Below, piece by piece: positions 33,719 through 43,169 of a DNA stretch of 64,000 nucleotides. A model generated the notes under the pieces. It worked only from the letters and a program-made list of their open reading frames with translations. It had not been told where the DNA came from and did no database searches. Both the position numbers and the translations under genes were made by a program. Where the stretch lies: NCBI RefSeq assembly GCF_001625575.1, contig NZ_AUXV01000011.1:124001-188000 (forward strand), read 5' to 3'. Source of the DNA: Pseudoalteromonas luteoviolacea S2607. Lineage in GTDB: Bacteria; Pseudomonadota; Gammaproteobacteria; Enterobacterales; Alteromonadaceae. The stretch's first letter is position 1, and every line of letters begins with the position of its first letter.

Positions 33719-36700
33719 TTACTCTATGCTATTTATTGATATTTTCCTAGCAGTACTGGTCCACTCGTGGAGTGCTTTAGTCAACAGCTCAAAATTTATA
33801 GGTTTGCTTAAATAGGCATCCATGCCTGCCTCGAGACACTTCTCTTCATCGCCCTCCATTGCATTTGCCGTCAATGCGATTATGACCGAGTCTTGATGTA
33901 ATTCGCCACACACGCCTTTACGAATTTCACGTGTAGCGGTGTAGCCATCCATTTCTGGCATTTGGCAATCCATTAAAATCACATCATAAACCGATGTGGA
34001 CGCTTGTAGGCACTCTAAAGCAATTCGGCCATTCGCCGCACAATCCACATTGGCGCCTAGCTTACTTAAAAAACTCAGCGCAACGGTCTGATTTATTTTA
34101 TTGTCCTCAACTAATAGCACCCTACATCCCAACTTGAGGTCAGGTTGGGAGTGTAGTTGAGCAGGGTCATTTTTTAGTAAAGATAAAGCGTTAGCAGGTG
34201 TCAGAGGCGCAAGTAGGGTATTGCTGCTATTAAATTGAGGGTGAGCAGAGAGTTCATCTAAGGTGTGGCATAAAATTGCGTACTTGAATTTATTCTTCTT
34301 TATTAAGTTCAACAGTGCTTGTGAATCTAACTCAGAGCTTTGTGTCAAAATTGATGCTGTAATGATAAAAGCGGGCTGTAAATTATGCTGTGATTCAACA
34401 AAGTCGAGCGCTTCTGGCACGTCAATAAAGTGTTCTGTTGGGATCCGCCATGCATTGAGCATATGGCGTGCGCTCAGCTCTGTCTGAGGGTGTTGGTCGA
34501 TAATCACCAGACAATTGCTGGTACTGTCTATCGCTTCGATAGGCTTTGCGTCTTGTAATTCGATATAAAATGTAAAGGTACTGCCTACATCTAGTTTGCT
34601 GTAGGCATGCAATGCGCCACCCAGTAACTCGCACAGTTGCTTGGCAATGGTAAGGCCTAGTCCGGTGCCACCAAATTTACGCGTTGTTGAGAGGTCGGCT
34701 TGAGTAAATGACTCAAAGATCTTATCAAGTTGTACCTTACTTATGCCAATCCCCGTGTCTTCAACACTGCACCATAAACGCGAGTTTGAATTTGTTTGCT
34801 CGGTGTAACAAGTCAGGGTGATCTTGCCATTTTCAGTAAATTTAATGGCGTTACTGATTAAGTTGTTGAGCACTTGCTTGAGCCGATGTGGGTCGGTTTT
34901 AGCGAATTGGCATTGCATGTTACGGCTATCTAAAAACAGCTCCGTATGCTGCTCAATAGCTCTTGGCGCAAACGCCGCGAAACAATCACTGATAATTTGC
35001 ACAAGGTCAACTTCGACTAAGTCGACGGTCATTTTCCCTGCTTCAATTTTCGAAAAGTCTAAAATGTCATTGATGATAGTCAGCAATGACTCTGCTGAAC
35101 TTTGCGCAAGTCCTAAATGTCGCTTTTGTCCATCATTTAAATTTGAACTGCCCAGCACATCTAGCATGCCTAGTATGCCATTCATAGGAGTTCGAATCTC
35201 GTGGCTCATACTTGCAAGGAATGTTGCTTTGACTTTTGCCGATTGCTCAGCGAGCTCTTTGTCCATGATTGCTTTGTGTTGCGCCTGTTGCTGCTGCTGG
35301 CTGCTATATAAACTGGCAATCATGGCTGCAATGGCTTTTAGAAACCTTCGATCACTTAGAGTCCACTGGGGGTAAGAGGTATTAAACTCGGCACTAAGTA
35401 CGCCAAATATATTGTCTTTAAAGAGTATCGGCATAAACACAATGGCATCGATTTCAAACGGAGAGAGATATTGCTCTGCAATTGAGCGGGTGATGTTATG
35501 GCTTGTTGCAGCCCAAGCTTCTATCGGTGTTTTTTCTAAAAGAGCATTGAATAAAGCAGACTGAGAAGCTTTTCGCCAAGGTGGGAAATGCTGGAGTCTA
35601 TCTTTTTTGGTGTTGCTAAAGCACACAGGGTACAAGTGTGTTTGCTCATGGTTAAATAGCCATATACTGGCTCTATTGGCATTTACCCCTTGGCATACAA
35701 TATCAATACAGAGTTCCTGCGCGCGATCCAAGTGATTATTTAGTATCGCTTCATGTGTACTCAGTTGTGCCAGTAACTCATTGTTTTTAGCAACTTTCTC
35801 ATGTTCAACTTCCATGGTTTTACGATCATGAATGTTTTGAATTGAGCCAAAGACCTCGAGTGTTTTGGCGCCAACTCTTTTGGTTTGCGCTTTTATCAAA
35901 ACCCAACAAGGTGGCTTGCCCTTGGGGATGATTAAAAACTCTCCTTCAAAGGACGCTCCTTTTTTGATTGCAGAGCCCATTTCGTCTTGAAACTTTTTCC
36001 GCTGGGCTCCCTCCTTAAAAAACTCAGTACTGCCCATCCAAGATGGCTGATAATGTTGAGGGACATTGAATATTTGTTGAGTGACGGTAGACCAGCTAAT
36101 TTTATGATTGTTTAGATCTACCGACCAGGCACCCACTTGGGCAAGTGACCCCATGCTTGTAAGAGAATTGGCTTGGTCCTCAAGTTGTCTTAATAGCCGT
36201 GTAAAAAAGACAAACGCGATGATAAAAAATATGACGATGATGAAAAGCGCCAGACGAAATGGCCATAGTGCGGAGTCTTCGCCTGACCAACCGAATCGCG
36301 GAGCTGCGTAAAGAACCCAAGAGCCAGAGGGTACATTAATATTGAAAGCCAGTGGATTGAGGCGATGGATATCAGGTGAACCATAAAAATAAGCACCTTC
36401 CTCACCACGTGCGTGTTGACCTTGAATAGCGATTTGATAATTGTCTTCAAGTTTATTTATGCGCGCGCTGGCGTACAGCTTATCCATGTCGATTACCACA
36501 GATAATAAACCCCAAAATGACTTTTCAGGTGTAAATACAGGCACTCTGGCGATGAGTGCTTCGCCGCCTTGCATCAGCTCTAAGGGACCAGCTAACACGA
36601 TTTTACCACTCTCTTTAGCTTGTAATGCTTCTTTTCTTTGTGTTGGATGAGTCAGGTAATTTAGGCCAATTGCGCGTTCGTTGCCCTTAAGAGGGTAGAC

Positions 36701-37048
36701 GAATTGGATGACCATATCTGGTGCTGCACCTAAGTTTCTCAATATATCGTCGGAATCAAATAAGGGAGCAGCAATACGCTCAAACTCTCGTTGGGTGAGT
36801 GTATTGTTATTGCCCAAAGCAATTGCTAAGCCTCTGACAAGCTGGATGTTGGCCGCAAGCTTTCCCTCTATGCGTGTGCGATACACATTTACATGTTCGT
36901 AAGTACTATTTTTCTGTACTTCAATCATGTGTTTATGATTAACACGATCGATATACCACCCTGTCGCCATAATAACAGCGAGCAATAGGATTACGCTGAG
37001 TTTTGAGAGAAATGCTTTCCTTTGCGGTACGACCGTCTCTGTTTGCAT
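33719..37048 (-). CDS. CHASE-PAS-GAF hybrid sensor histidine kinase with degenerate and intact receiver domains
   Basis: This 1109-residue membrane kinase has TM1 (~13-32), a periplasmic CHASE domain (~60-250), TM2 (~262-284), a PAS-like domain (~300-410), a GAF domain (~430-585), HisKA with H616 in [11 protein letters not shown], HATPase_c (~715-830, [13 protein letters not shown]), a receiver-like segment (~845-955) without a recognisable phosphoacceptor, and a full receiver with D1027 in LMDCQMPEMDGY. No HPt is attached. CHASE domains bind small extracellular ligands. It stands alone, divergent from the penicillin-acylase-family gene, so the ligand and output are unknown. Confidence 0.9.
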   Translation of the reverse strand: MQTETVVPQRKAFLSKLSVILLLAVIMATGWYIDRVNHKHMIEVQKNSTYEHVNVYRTRIEGKLAANIQLVRGLAIALGNNNTLTQREFERIAAPLFDSDDILRNLGAAPDMVIQFVYPLKGNERAIGLNYLTHPTQRKEALQAKESGKIVLAGPLELMQGGEALIARVPVFTPEKSFWGLLSVVIDMDKLYASARINKLEDNYQIAIQGQHARGEEGAYFYGSPDIHRLNPLAFNINVPSGSWVLYAAPRFGWSGEDSALWPFRLALFIIVIFFIIAFVFFTRLLRQLEDQANSLTSMGSLAQVGAWSVDLNNHKISWSTVTQQIFNVPQHYQPSWMGSTEFFKEGAQRKKFQDEMGSAIKKGASFEGEFLIIPKGKPPCWVLIKAQTKRVGAKTLEVFGSIQNIHDRKTMEVEHEKVAKNNELLAQLSTHEAILNNHLDRAQELCIDIVCQGVNANRASIWLFNHEQTHLYPVCFSNTKKDRLQHFPPWRKASQSALFNALLEKTPIEAWAATSHNITRSIAEQYLSPFEIDAIVFMPILFKDNIFGVLSAEFNTSYPQWTLSDRRFLKAIAAMIASLYSSQQQQQAQHKAIMDKELAEQSAKVKATFLASMSHEIRTPMNGILGMLDVLGSSNLNDGQKRHLGLAQSSAESLLTIINDILDFSKIEAGKMTVDLVEVDLVQIISDCFAAFAPRAIEQHTELFLDSRNMQCQFAKTDPHRLKQVLNNLISNAIKFTENGKITLTCYTEQTNSNSRLWCSVEDTGIGISKVQLDKIFESFTQADLSTTRKFGGTGLGLTIAKQLCELLGGALHAYSKLDVGSTFTFYIELQDAKPIEAIDSTSNCLVIIDQHPQTELSARHMLNAWRIPTEHFIDVPEALDFVESQHNLQPAFIITASILTQSSELDSQALLNLIKKNKFKYAILCHTLDELSAHPQFNSSNTLLAPLTPANALSLLKNDPAQLHSQPDLKLGCRVLLVEDNKINQTVALSFLSKLGANVDCAANGRIALECLQASTSVYDVILMDCQMPEMDGYTATREIRKGVCGELHQDSVIIALTANAMEGDEEKCLEAGMDAYLSKPINFELLTKALHEWTSTARKISINSIE

Positions 37049-37292
37049 ATCTTTTCAATAGATTCCATGAATCTTTTAACTATAGTTGTCTGAGCTTGAA
37101 GTCGCCAAATCCAGAGAAGCTTTAATTAGTATTCAATTTGGTGCAACTTAAGCGCTTTAGCATAATGTCAGAATACGGTGATTACATTATTCTCTTGATT
37201 GCCTTCGAGCAACTTGCTAAACATGCGAGGGCAAACTTATTGGGTTTGGTATGGCACATAATGATTGGCGTCTCTAAATGTAAGGAAAGTCT

Positions 37293-39602
37293 ATGTTGAA
37301 ATGGTTGAAAATTCTGCTCTCTATTGGTGTTCTCGCTGGGTTGGCAATGACTGCAATTGTCTATGGCTTACTATCGCTGAGCTTACCAGCTCTAGATGGC
37401 AGAGGTTACAGTGACGCATTGGATGCGTCGACGCAATTAAGTCGCGATCAATTGGGGCACGCTATTATTCATGCAAAGAGTCGTGATGATGCAGCCTATG
37501 CAATGGGGTATGCACATGGTCAAGACCGCTACTTTCAGATGGATTTATTACGTCGAAATGCGGCAGGTGAGCTGAGTGAACTGTTTGGAGAGGCTGCACT
37601 GTCACTTGATAAATCCATGCGGTTTCACCAATTTCGGCAGCGCAGTGAGAAAATCATTGCTGCGATGGATGAAGGAGAGCGCAAGCTATTAGAAAATTAT
37701 GCAAAGGGCGTTAATGAGGGGCGGGTGCAATCTGGTATGTCGAGCTTCGAATACTTGTTGCTTGGAGCAGATGCAAGACCATGGCAACCTGCAGACTCTT
37801 TACTTGTGATATTTAGTATGTATTTGGACTTGCAGGAAGCGACATTTAAAAGAGATAAGACGCTTATTCACATCGCCGATCTTTTTGGCCAAGACATGGT
37901 TGATTTTATACTACAACCGAGTACTTATCAGGCAGCCTTGGATGGCAGCCAAATAAACCGTGCTATCGTTAACATTCCCGATTTAGTTGTTGATGGCAAG
38001 GCTATTGCGCACCGTATTAAACCTGAGCCACTCTATGGTAGCAATAATTGGGCAGTGACAGGGGAACTGACGGCGACAGGTGCGGCGATGGTATCTGATG
38101 ATATGCATTTGGGGTTAGATGTCCCGTCTATTTGGTATCGCGTACAGCTCAATTATGACACCTTAGCGGGTGAACGTGTGCAAGTGACGGGGGTTAGCTT
38201 ACCTGGGGTGCCTGCAATTGTAGTCGGTAGCAATGACCACATTGCTTGGGGCTTTACTAATGGATACTTAGATACTGCTGACTGGGTTGAGTTGACGGAG
38301 CGCGATCCAATTAGCGAAGCGCCTCAAACCATTCGCTTGCCAAACGGCAAATCACACAGCTATGCACTGAAAGTAAGCCAATTTGGGCCAATTAAGTCAT
38401 TCAATGGCAAAAACTATGCACTACAGTGGGTAGCACACCAGCCTTATGCTGTAAATCTGAATTTGCTGCAATTTGAGACGGCTAGTTCAGTTGAACAGGC
38501 GTTAACAATTGCGACTAATGTTGGTATTCCTGTACAAAATTTAATGGTTGTTGATAGTAAAGGGAGTGCTGCTTGGCAACCTACTGGCGCATTGCCTTCT
38601 AGGGTTTTTCCTAATGACCTTGCCGTTATACCTGCGCGAGCAGAAGCTGAACTTTGGCAATTAAATGAGCAGAATCGTCCTCATGTTATTAACCCTAAAA
38701 ATGGCAAGTTATGGACTGCCAATTCCCGAGTTATGTCAGCACTAGATCATCGCCGTTTTGGTGATGGTGGTTATGCATTGGGCGCGCGAGCTCAGCAGAT
38801 CCGTGATCGCTTATTTGCGCAGAACCAGTTTGAAGAGGCCGACTTTAATGCGCTTCAATTAGATAATGAAGCTAGGTTTCTGATGCCATGGCACAAACTG
38901 CTATCAGAAACATTAGAGCGTGCGCAAGCACAAGGACAGGATCATGCACAAGTTTTGAACCACCTAAAAGCATGGCAGGGGTGCGCGTGCAGTGATTCGA
39001 TTGGGTATACACTCGTTAAAGATTTTCGCTCTCATGTCATTGATATTGCATTCGCTAAGCTTGAGCATCGGCTTAAACAGGAAGAAGAAACACTGCGCCA
39101 TTTGACTCGATATTTCGAGCCAGCTTTGTGGCAGTTAATCGAGAAGCAACCAGCGAGTTGGCGCAGCGGCTATGAGTCTTGGCAGGCGCTTTTAGAAGAT
39201 GCACATAACCAAAGCAAGCAAAATCTGACGCAAAAGTTTGGCAGTAATATGATTGACTGGCAGTGGGGTAAAGTAAATGCTTTGACGATTCAACATCCAT
39301 TTAGTAAACAAATGCCCATGCTGAGTCGTTTTTTAGATATGCCGATAATGCCAGGTTTTGGGGATACGTTTATGCCAGCCGTACAAAGTAGAAGTTTTGG
39401 AGCTTCGCAACGATTTATTGCTCAGCCTGGACACCTACATAAAGCAGTTATGACAGTCGCTGGTGGACAAAGTGGCCACCCACTTTCGCCCTATTATCGA
39501 AGTGGGTTCGAAGCCTATGCAACGGGCCAGTTAACGCCATTACTGCCTGGAGACATTGTTCACACCATTGAGCTATTACCAAGCAATGGTGAGCAACGGT
39601 AA
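37293..39602 (+). CDS. Penicillin acylase family (Ntn-hydrolase) protein
   Basis: This 769-residue protein has an N-terminal signal/anchor helix (residues ~5-30), an alpha chain with YAMGYAHGQDRYFQMDLLRR, a spacer, and the autocatalytic junction YG-S250NNWAV. Ser250 would become the N-terminal nucleophile of the beta chain. The downstream GVPAIVVGSNDHIAWGFTN and GGQSGHPLSPYY segments are family hallmarks. Members cleave amides such as penicillins, N-acyl homoserine lactones or other N-acyl amino compounds in the periplasm; the substrate here cannot be told. It is a single gene, divergent from the CHASE kinase. Confidence 0.9.
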   Translation: MLKWLKILLSIGVLAGLAMTAIVYGLLSLSLPALDGRGYSDALDASTQLSRDQLGHAIIHAKSRDDAAYAMGYAHGQDRYFQMDLLRRNAAGELSELFGEAALSLDKSMRFHQFRQRSEKIIAAMDEGERKLLENYAKGVNEGRVQSGMSSFEYLLLGADARPWQPADSLLVIFSMYLDLQEATFKRDKTLIHIADLFGQDMVDFILQPSTYQAALDGSQINRAIVNIPDLVVDGKAIAHRIKPEPLYGSNNWAVTGELTATGAAMVSDDMHLGLDVPSIWYRVQLNYDTLAGERVQVTGVSLPGVPAIVVGSNDHIAWGFTNGYLDTADWVELTERDPISEAPQTIRLPNGKSHSYALKVSQFGPIKSFNGKNYALQWVAHQPYAVNLNLLQFETASSVEQALTIATNVGIPVQNLMVVDSKGSAAWQPTGALPSRVFPNDLAVIPARAEAELWQLNEQNRPHVINPKNGKLWTANSRVMSALDHRRFGDGGYALGARAQQIRDRLFAQNQFEEADFNALQLDNEARFLMPWHKLLSETLERAQAQGQDHAQVLNHLKAWQGCACSDSIGYTLVKDFRSHVIDIAFAKLEHRLKQEEETLRHLTRYFEPALWQLIEKQPASWRSGYESWQALLEDAHNQSKQNLTQKFGSNMIDWQWGKVNALTIQHPFSKQMPMLSRFLDMPIMPGFGDTFMPAVQSRSFGASQRFIAQPGHLHKAVMTVAGGQSGHPLSPYYRSGFEAYATGQLTPLLPGDIVHTIELLPSNGEQR

Positions 39603-39617
39603 AGTCATCGCAATGAA

Positions 39618-40688
39618 TTAGCCTAGGTTAGTTGTCTGGCTAGGGGCTGTGGCTGTTGTACAGTTACGACCCTTAGCCTTGCTGGCATATAGTGCATCAT
39701 CGGCAAGTTGCACAGCCACACTAAATGGAAGTGCAGGGTGCCACTGGGCGATACCAAAACTCATCGTAACTTTGAGTGTTTCTCCGTAAAAGTCATGCAT
39801 TGCGATATCTCGGCGAATATTTTCAGCGCGAGCTTGTGCTTGTTCAAGATCACAGTTTATCAGTACAAGTAAGAACTCCTCCCCACCCCAGCGTACAGCG
39901 ATATCTGAATTGAGGGCGTATCTAGACAGCCTTAGTGCAACATCTATCAATACTTCATCGCCCGCGTCATGACCAAACTTATCATTAACCGCTTTGAAGT
40001 GATCAATGTCGGCCATAATCACACACATTTGGCGAGAGGTGGCTAAACAGTCCTCTTGTGCATTGTTGATCAATTCTTTGGCGTAACGGCGATTAAATAG
40101 GTTTGTAAGGGGATCTTTCGCAGCAAGGGTGGCCAATTGATAGCGATGAGAAAATGTAATTTCACGAATATGACCAATGGTATAAATGGAAGGAAGGCCA
40201 CAAATTAATACGTTGATAAAATGAATATACGGTGCCCATTGGCTGAATACAAATGTATTCGGTACGTTATTAAACATTTCAAACAAAATGGCAAATGTAA
40301 TCACAAGACCTAATGCCAGCATAGAGGCGAGCTTTAACTTGAGGCGATAATCAAGCAGGATTAGACTTGCAATTGTCCACAGATAATATTGAAACCCATA
40401 TGCCATGCCCAACGTGGCACACACTAAGACTGAATGTAACGTGACTTCAAGACAAAAAAGGCGCAGCGCAATATGACTTTTTTGATGGTGTAAGTAATAC
40501 GTACCGAGCATCCATAGTAAAACACTACCGATGTTGACCAGTGCCAAAAAGTGCACATCACAGTACCAAAAAAAGAAAATTAAGAAACTATGTAGTGCAC
40601 AGCAGTAATAGGCGAGCTGTTTAAAGAGTCTATTTTTAACCTGCTCAACCGCATCGGGTTTACTGAAGTAATGCTGACTGGTTGCCAC
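39618..40688 (-). CDS. Membrane-bound GGDEF diguanylate cyclase
   Basis: This 356-residue protein has six hydrophobic helices (residues ~25-185) forming a membrane sensor domain, followed by a GGDEF domain (~190-350) starting KDPLTNLFNRRY. The active site is GGEEF at 268-272, so c-di-GMP synthesis is expected. The inhibitory I-site (RxxD five residues upstream) is absent; the position reads LNSD. It starts with GTG (40688) after AGGATC. Alone in its transcription unit, it probably links an unknown membrane signal to biofilm/motility control. Confidence 0.9.
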   Translation of the reverse strand: MATSQHYFSKPDAVEQVKNRLFKQLAYYCCALHSFLIFFFWYCDVHFLALVNIGSVLLWMLGTYYLHHQKSHIALRLFCLEVTLHSVLVCATLGMAYGFQYYLWTIASLILLDYRLKLKLASMLALGLVITFAILFEMFNNVPNTFVFSQWAPYIHFINVLICGLPSIYTIGHIREITFSHRYQLATLAAKDPLTNLFNRRYAKELINNAQEDCLATSRQMCVIMADIDHFKAVNDKFGHDAGDEVLIDVALRLSRYALNSDIAVRWGGEEFLLVLINCDLEQAQARAENIRRDIAMHDFYGETLKVTMSFGIAQWHPALPFSVAVQLADDALYASKAKGRNCTTATAPSQTTNLG

Positions 40689-40783
40689 GCAGATCCTAAC
40701 AATTTTGACGAGTTTATTTCCAGTATAGGTGAAGGATCCGCCAGTGAAAAATATCCCTTTGTGCTGAACGCATAATTTTGCCG

Positions 40784-41656
40784 TTAGCTCATCATCACTA
40801 AGGATGCCGCGATAGCAATGAGAATAAGGCCAAAAGTATCACGCTTTTTGGGGGGAGCTTTTAACCACAGAGCAGAGATGAGTATCGTAAAAAAGACTTC
40901 TATTTGCCCCAGTGTTTTGACATAAGCAACATGCTGTAAGCTCATCGCGCTAAACCAGCCAATAGAGCCGATACAACTTGTAAGGCTAACAAGCAGTGTT
41001 AATGGCAGTTTTTGTTTTATGACCAACCAAGAGTGTGCTTCCTTAAAGGTAATGTACAGGCTGAGCATCACTGTTTGACAACTCAAAACCCAAACTAGCA
41101 CCCAGCCAGCACTATGGGGAAACGGCAAATTGCTAGCGAGGCTCGCTTCTCTAACCCATAAAGAGGTGAGGGCAAAGCAGGTACCGCAGGCGAGTCCCAA
41201 AGCCGCGGTCTTAAGATTGAAGTTGTGAAGACTAAAACCGCTCAGAATGAGTACGGCTACTGCTCCAACGAGGACACCTACCCAACCTAGAAAAGTCAGT
41301 GCAGAGCCAAAGAAGATCATGCCTAAGATGGCAGCTACGATGGCCTCACTTTTGGCTAGGCCCGCGCCAATGGCAAAGCTTTTTTGTTTAAACAAGATCA
41401 CCATGAGGGCTGTGGCTACTATTTGCATCACACTCGCAGAGACAACATAACCTAAGAAGTGACTGCTCAGTTGCAATTGGGGAGCAGGTTGAATCACATA
41501 AAGTAGATACAAGTATATACCTGCCAGCGGTAGGGCAAAAATGAAGCGGGCTAATGTAACTGCGGCGACACTGGCATGCTTGCTCAATTTACTTTGTAAA
41601 GCATTTCGCCAAGCTTGGCTAAATGCGGCAAGGCAAGTAAATAAAATCCATCCCAT
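40784..41656 (-). CDS. EamA/DMT-family transporter
   Basis: This 290-residue, ten-helix membrane protein has two EamA-like repeats: the first begins ILFTCLAAFSQAWRNALQSKL, and the second has SLTSCIGSIGWFSAMSLQHVAYVKTLGQIEVFFTILIS. It is distinct from the other EamA protein at 19485 and closer to the plain DMT group without an adjacent regulator. It exports or imports an unknown metabolite. Its own promoter likely lies in the AT-rich region after 41656. Confidence 0.85.
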   Translation of the reverse strand: MGWILFTCLAAFSQAWRNALQSKLSKHASVAAVTLARFIFALPLAGIYLYLLYVIQPAPQLQLSSHFLGYVVSASVMQIVATALMVILFKQKSFAIGAGLAKSEAIVAAILGMIFFGSALTFLGWVGVLVGAVAVLILSGFSLHNFNLKTAALGLACGTCFALTSLWVREASLASNLPFPHSAGWVLVWVLSCQTVMLSLYITFKEAHSWLVIKQKLPLTLLVSLTSCIGSIGWFSAMSLQHVAYVKTLGQIEVFFTILISALWLKAPPKKRDTFGLILIAIAASLVMMS

Positions 41657-41821
41657 GATTGGCTCTAAATTTGATAATTTATACTAAGTTACTATTATTA
41701 TTAGTGGTTTTCGAATGAAAAATAGTGATGTTGATAATATATCTCGCCTATATTAGCGGGTGCGACAATCTGACGCAGTGTGATTTTGTGTTGAGTATTT
41801 ATACTTAAAGTGATGTTACTC

Positions 41822-41854
41822 GTAAGGCCACAAGCTGTTTCAATGTGGCTTTAC
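41822..41854 (+). terminator. Orphan hairpin upstream of the MAPEG gene
   Basis: GTAAGGCCACA (41822-41832) and TGTGGCTTTAC (41844-41854) pair over 11 bases with one G-T wobble, followed by TTATTTCTCGTTCTT. It resembles a terminator, but no gene on the plus strand precedes it, so it could end an unseen short transcript or act in the MAPEG leader. Confidence 0.4.
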
Positions 41855-41947
41855 TTATTTCTCGTTCTTACCTCACTAGGCCTTGTCACTTTTTGACCAC
41901 ATCTTGTAAGCTCGAATGGTTGCTGAATTGAACATAAGGACATCGCA

Positions 41948-42331
41948 ATGGATATGATAATTAGCTGTGCTTTAATCAGTATGTTGCTGCCGTATTTTGC
42001 AAAAATTCCGGTGATCATTGAGATGCATAAGCTCGGTGGTTATAACAATAAACAGCCAAGAGCACAGCAACATCAGCTGTCAGGAAAAGGCGCACGCGCC
42101 GTGGCTGCCCACTATAATTGCTTTGAGTCCTTGGCCGTCTTCGCCGTAGCGATAGCGGTAGTGCTCGGTACCAATACAATTACAGCTGCCACTCAGTGGT
42201 TGGCGATAGCACACGTTATTGCTCGTGTGTTGTACTGTGTTTTCTATTGGTATGACCTCGATGCTTTTCGCTCTTTCACTTGGCTATTCGGCATTGGTTG
42301 CCCAATTGCAATGGTAGCTTTAAGTATTTAA
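41948..42331 (+). CDS. MAPEG family membrane protein
   Basis: This 127-residue, four-helix inner-membrane protein matches the bacterial MAPEG group: an N-terminal helix, the loop NNKQPRAQQHQLSGKGARAVAAHYNCFESLAVFA, then RVLYCVFYWYDLDAFRSFTWLFGIGC. The conserved N-x-P-R, A-H-x-N-x-x-E and R-x-x-Y motifs are kept. Some MAPEG proteins conjugate glutathione; the activity is unproven here. It has AAGGA before the ATG. The last 12 bp overlap the convergent pseudouridine synthase gene. Confidence 0.85.
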   Translation: MDMIISCALISMLLPYFAKIPVIIEMHKLGGYNNKQPRAQQHQLSGKGARAVAAHYNCFESLAVFAVAIAVVLGTNTITAATQWLAIAHVIARVLYCVFYWYDLDAFRSFTWLFGIGCPIAMVALSI

Positions 42332-43042
42332 GGGTGTGAGGGTTAACTGGCTTCGGTTTATTTGACACACTTCGCCTTCACTGAGGGTGTTAGGGTCAAG
42401 TATAAGGTTAGCTATACGTATTCGATTGAGATCGACAACGCGTCGGCCACAATGTTTTGCCATCTTTCTTATTTGGCGATTTAGTCCTTGTTTTAAAACT
42501 ATGGAAAAGGTCTTTGGTGCGAGTTGCTTAACAACGCAAGGCAGTGTGAGTTGCCCATCAATGGGAACTCCCTGCGCCATTTGTTGGCAAAACTGTGGAT
42601 CTATGTCTCTATCTACCATGACGATATATTCTTTTTCTTGGTGGTGATCTGGGTGGATCAGTGCATTGCAAAGCTCACCATCATTGGTAAGTAAGAGTAA
42701 TCCCCTGCTGTCTTTGTCAAGCCGACCAATAGGGTACACTCTGGGCCCACTGGGTAAGTGGTGGATTAAGCTGTGCGGGTCATGTGCATTGAGTTTGCAA
42801 TCGATGCCCACCGGTTTATGGTAAAGATAAAGTAACTTTTCGGCTAACCCTGTAACGAGCTCGCCACCGACGATGACAGTATCTTGGTCGTTGACATGAT
42901 CTATATGGTTGGCTGGCCTGCCATTTACCAACACTTGTCCTAGGTCAATTAGTCTAGATGCTTGGCGTCTGGAGCATACACCACAATGGCTTAAATACTT
43001 TGCTAGGCGCATAGGGGGAGTATGGTTAGATTCTTCAGGCAT
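42320..43042 (-). CDS. rluF: RluF/RsuA-family rRNA pseudouridine synthase
   Basis: This 240-residue protein has an S4 RNA-binding domain (~11-58: RLAKYLSHCGVCSRRQA) and a pseudouridine synthase domain with the catalytic GRLDKDSRGLLLLTNDG motif (D109). The K-x-L/V-x-Y-x-K-P-x-G-I-D-C segment and the C-terminal G-L-N-R-Q-I-R-K-M-A-K-H-C-G are closest to RluF, which modifies 23S rRNA; RsuA or RluE are alternatives. The start could be at 43012, ten codons later, since neither start has a strong ribosome-binding site. The 3' end overlaps the MAPEG gene. Confidence 0.8.
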   Translation of the reverse strand: MPEESNHTPPMRLAKYLSHCGVCSRRQASRLIDLGQVLVNGRPANHIDHVNDQDTVIVGGELVTGLAEKLLYLYHKPVGIDCKLNAHDPHSLIHHLPSGPRVYPIGRLDKDSRGLLLLTNDGELCNALIHPDHHQEKEYIVMVDRDIDPQFCQQMAQGVPIDGQLTLPCVVKQLAPKTFSIVLKQGLNRQIRKMAKHCGRRVVDLNRIRIANLILDPNTLSEGEVCQINRSQLTLTPLNT

Positions 43043-43169
43043 AAACTACTAACTTCAGCAAAACATACGGCGAGTATATCAAATGTGTGCGGGTGATTAA
43101 CTGCTTTCTATTGTTTGGATTAAACCGCATTTGGAGAGGGAACGTATACCATTGTTTTGGAGCAAGGTT

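Noticed and set aside
33719..37048. A frameshifted or broken kinase because of the odd first receiver
   Set aside because: The reading frame is continuous for 1109 codons and all core kinase motifs are intact; domain degeneracy is a better explanation.
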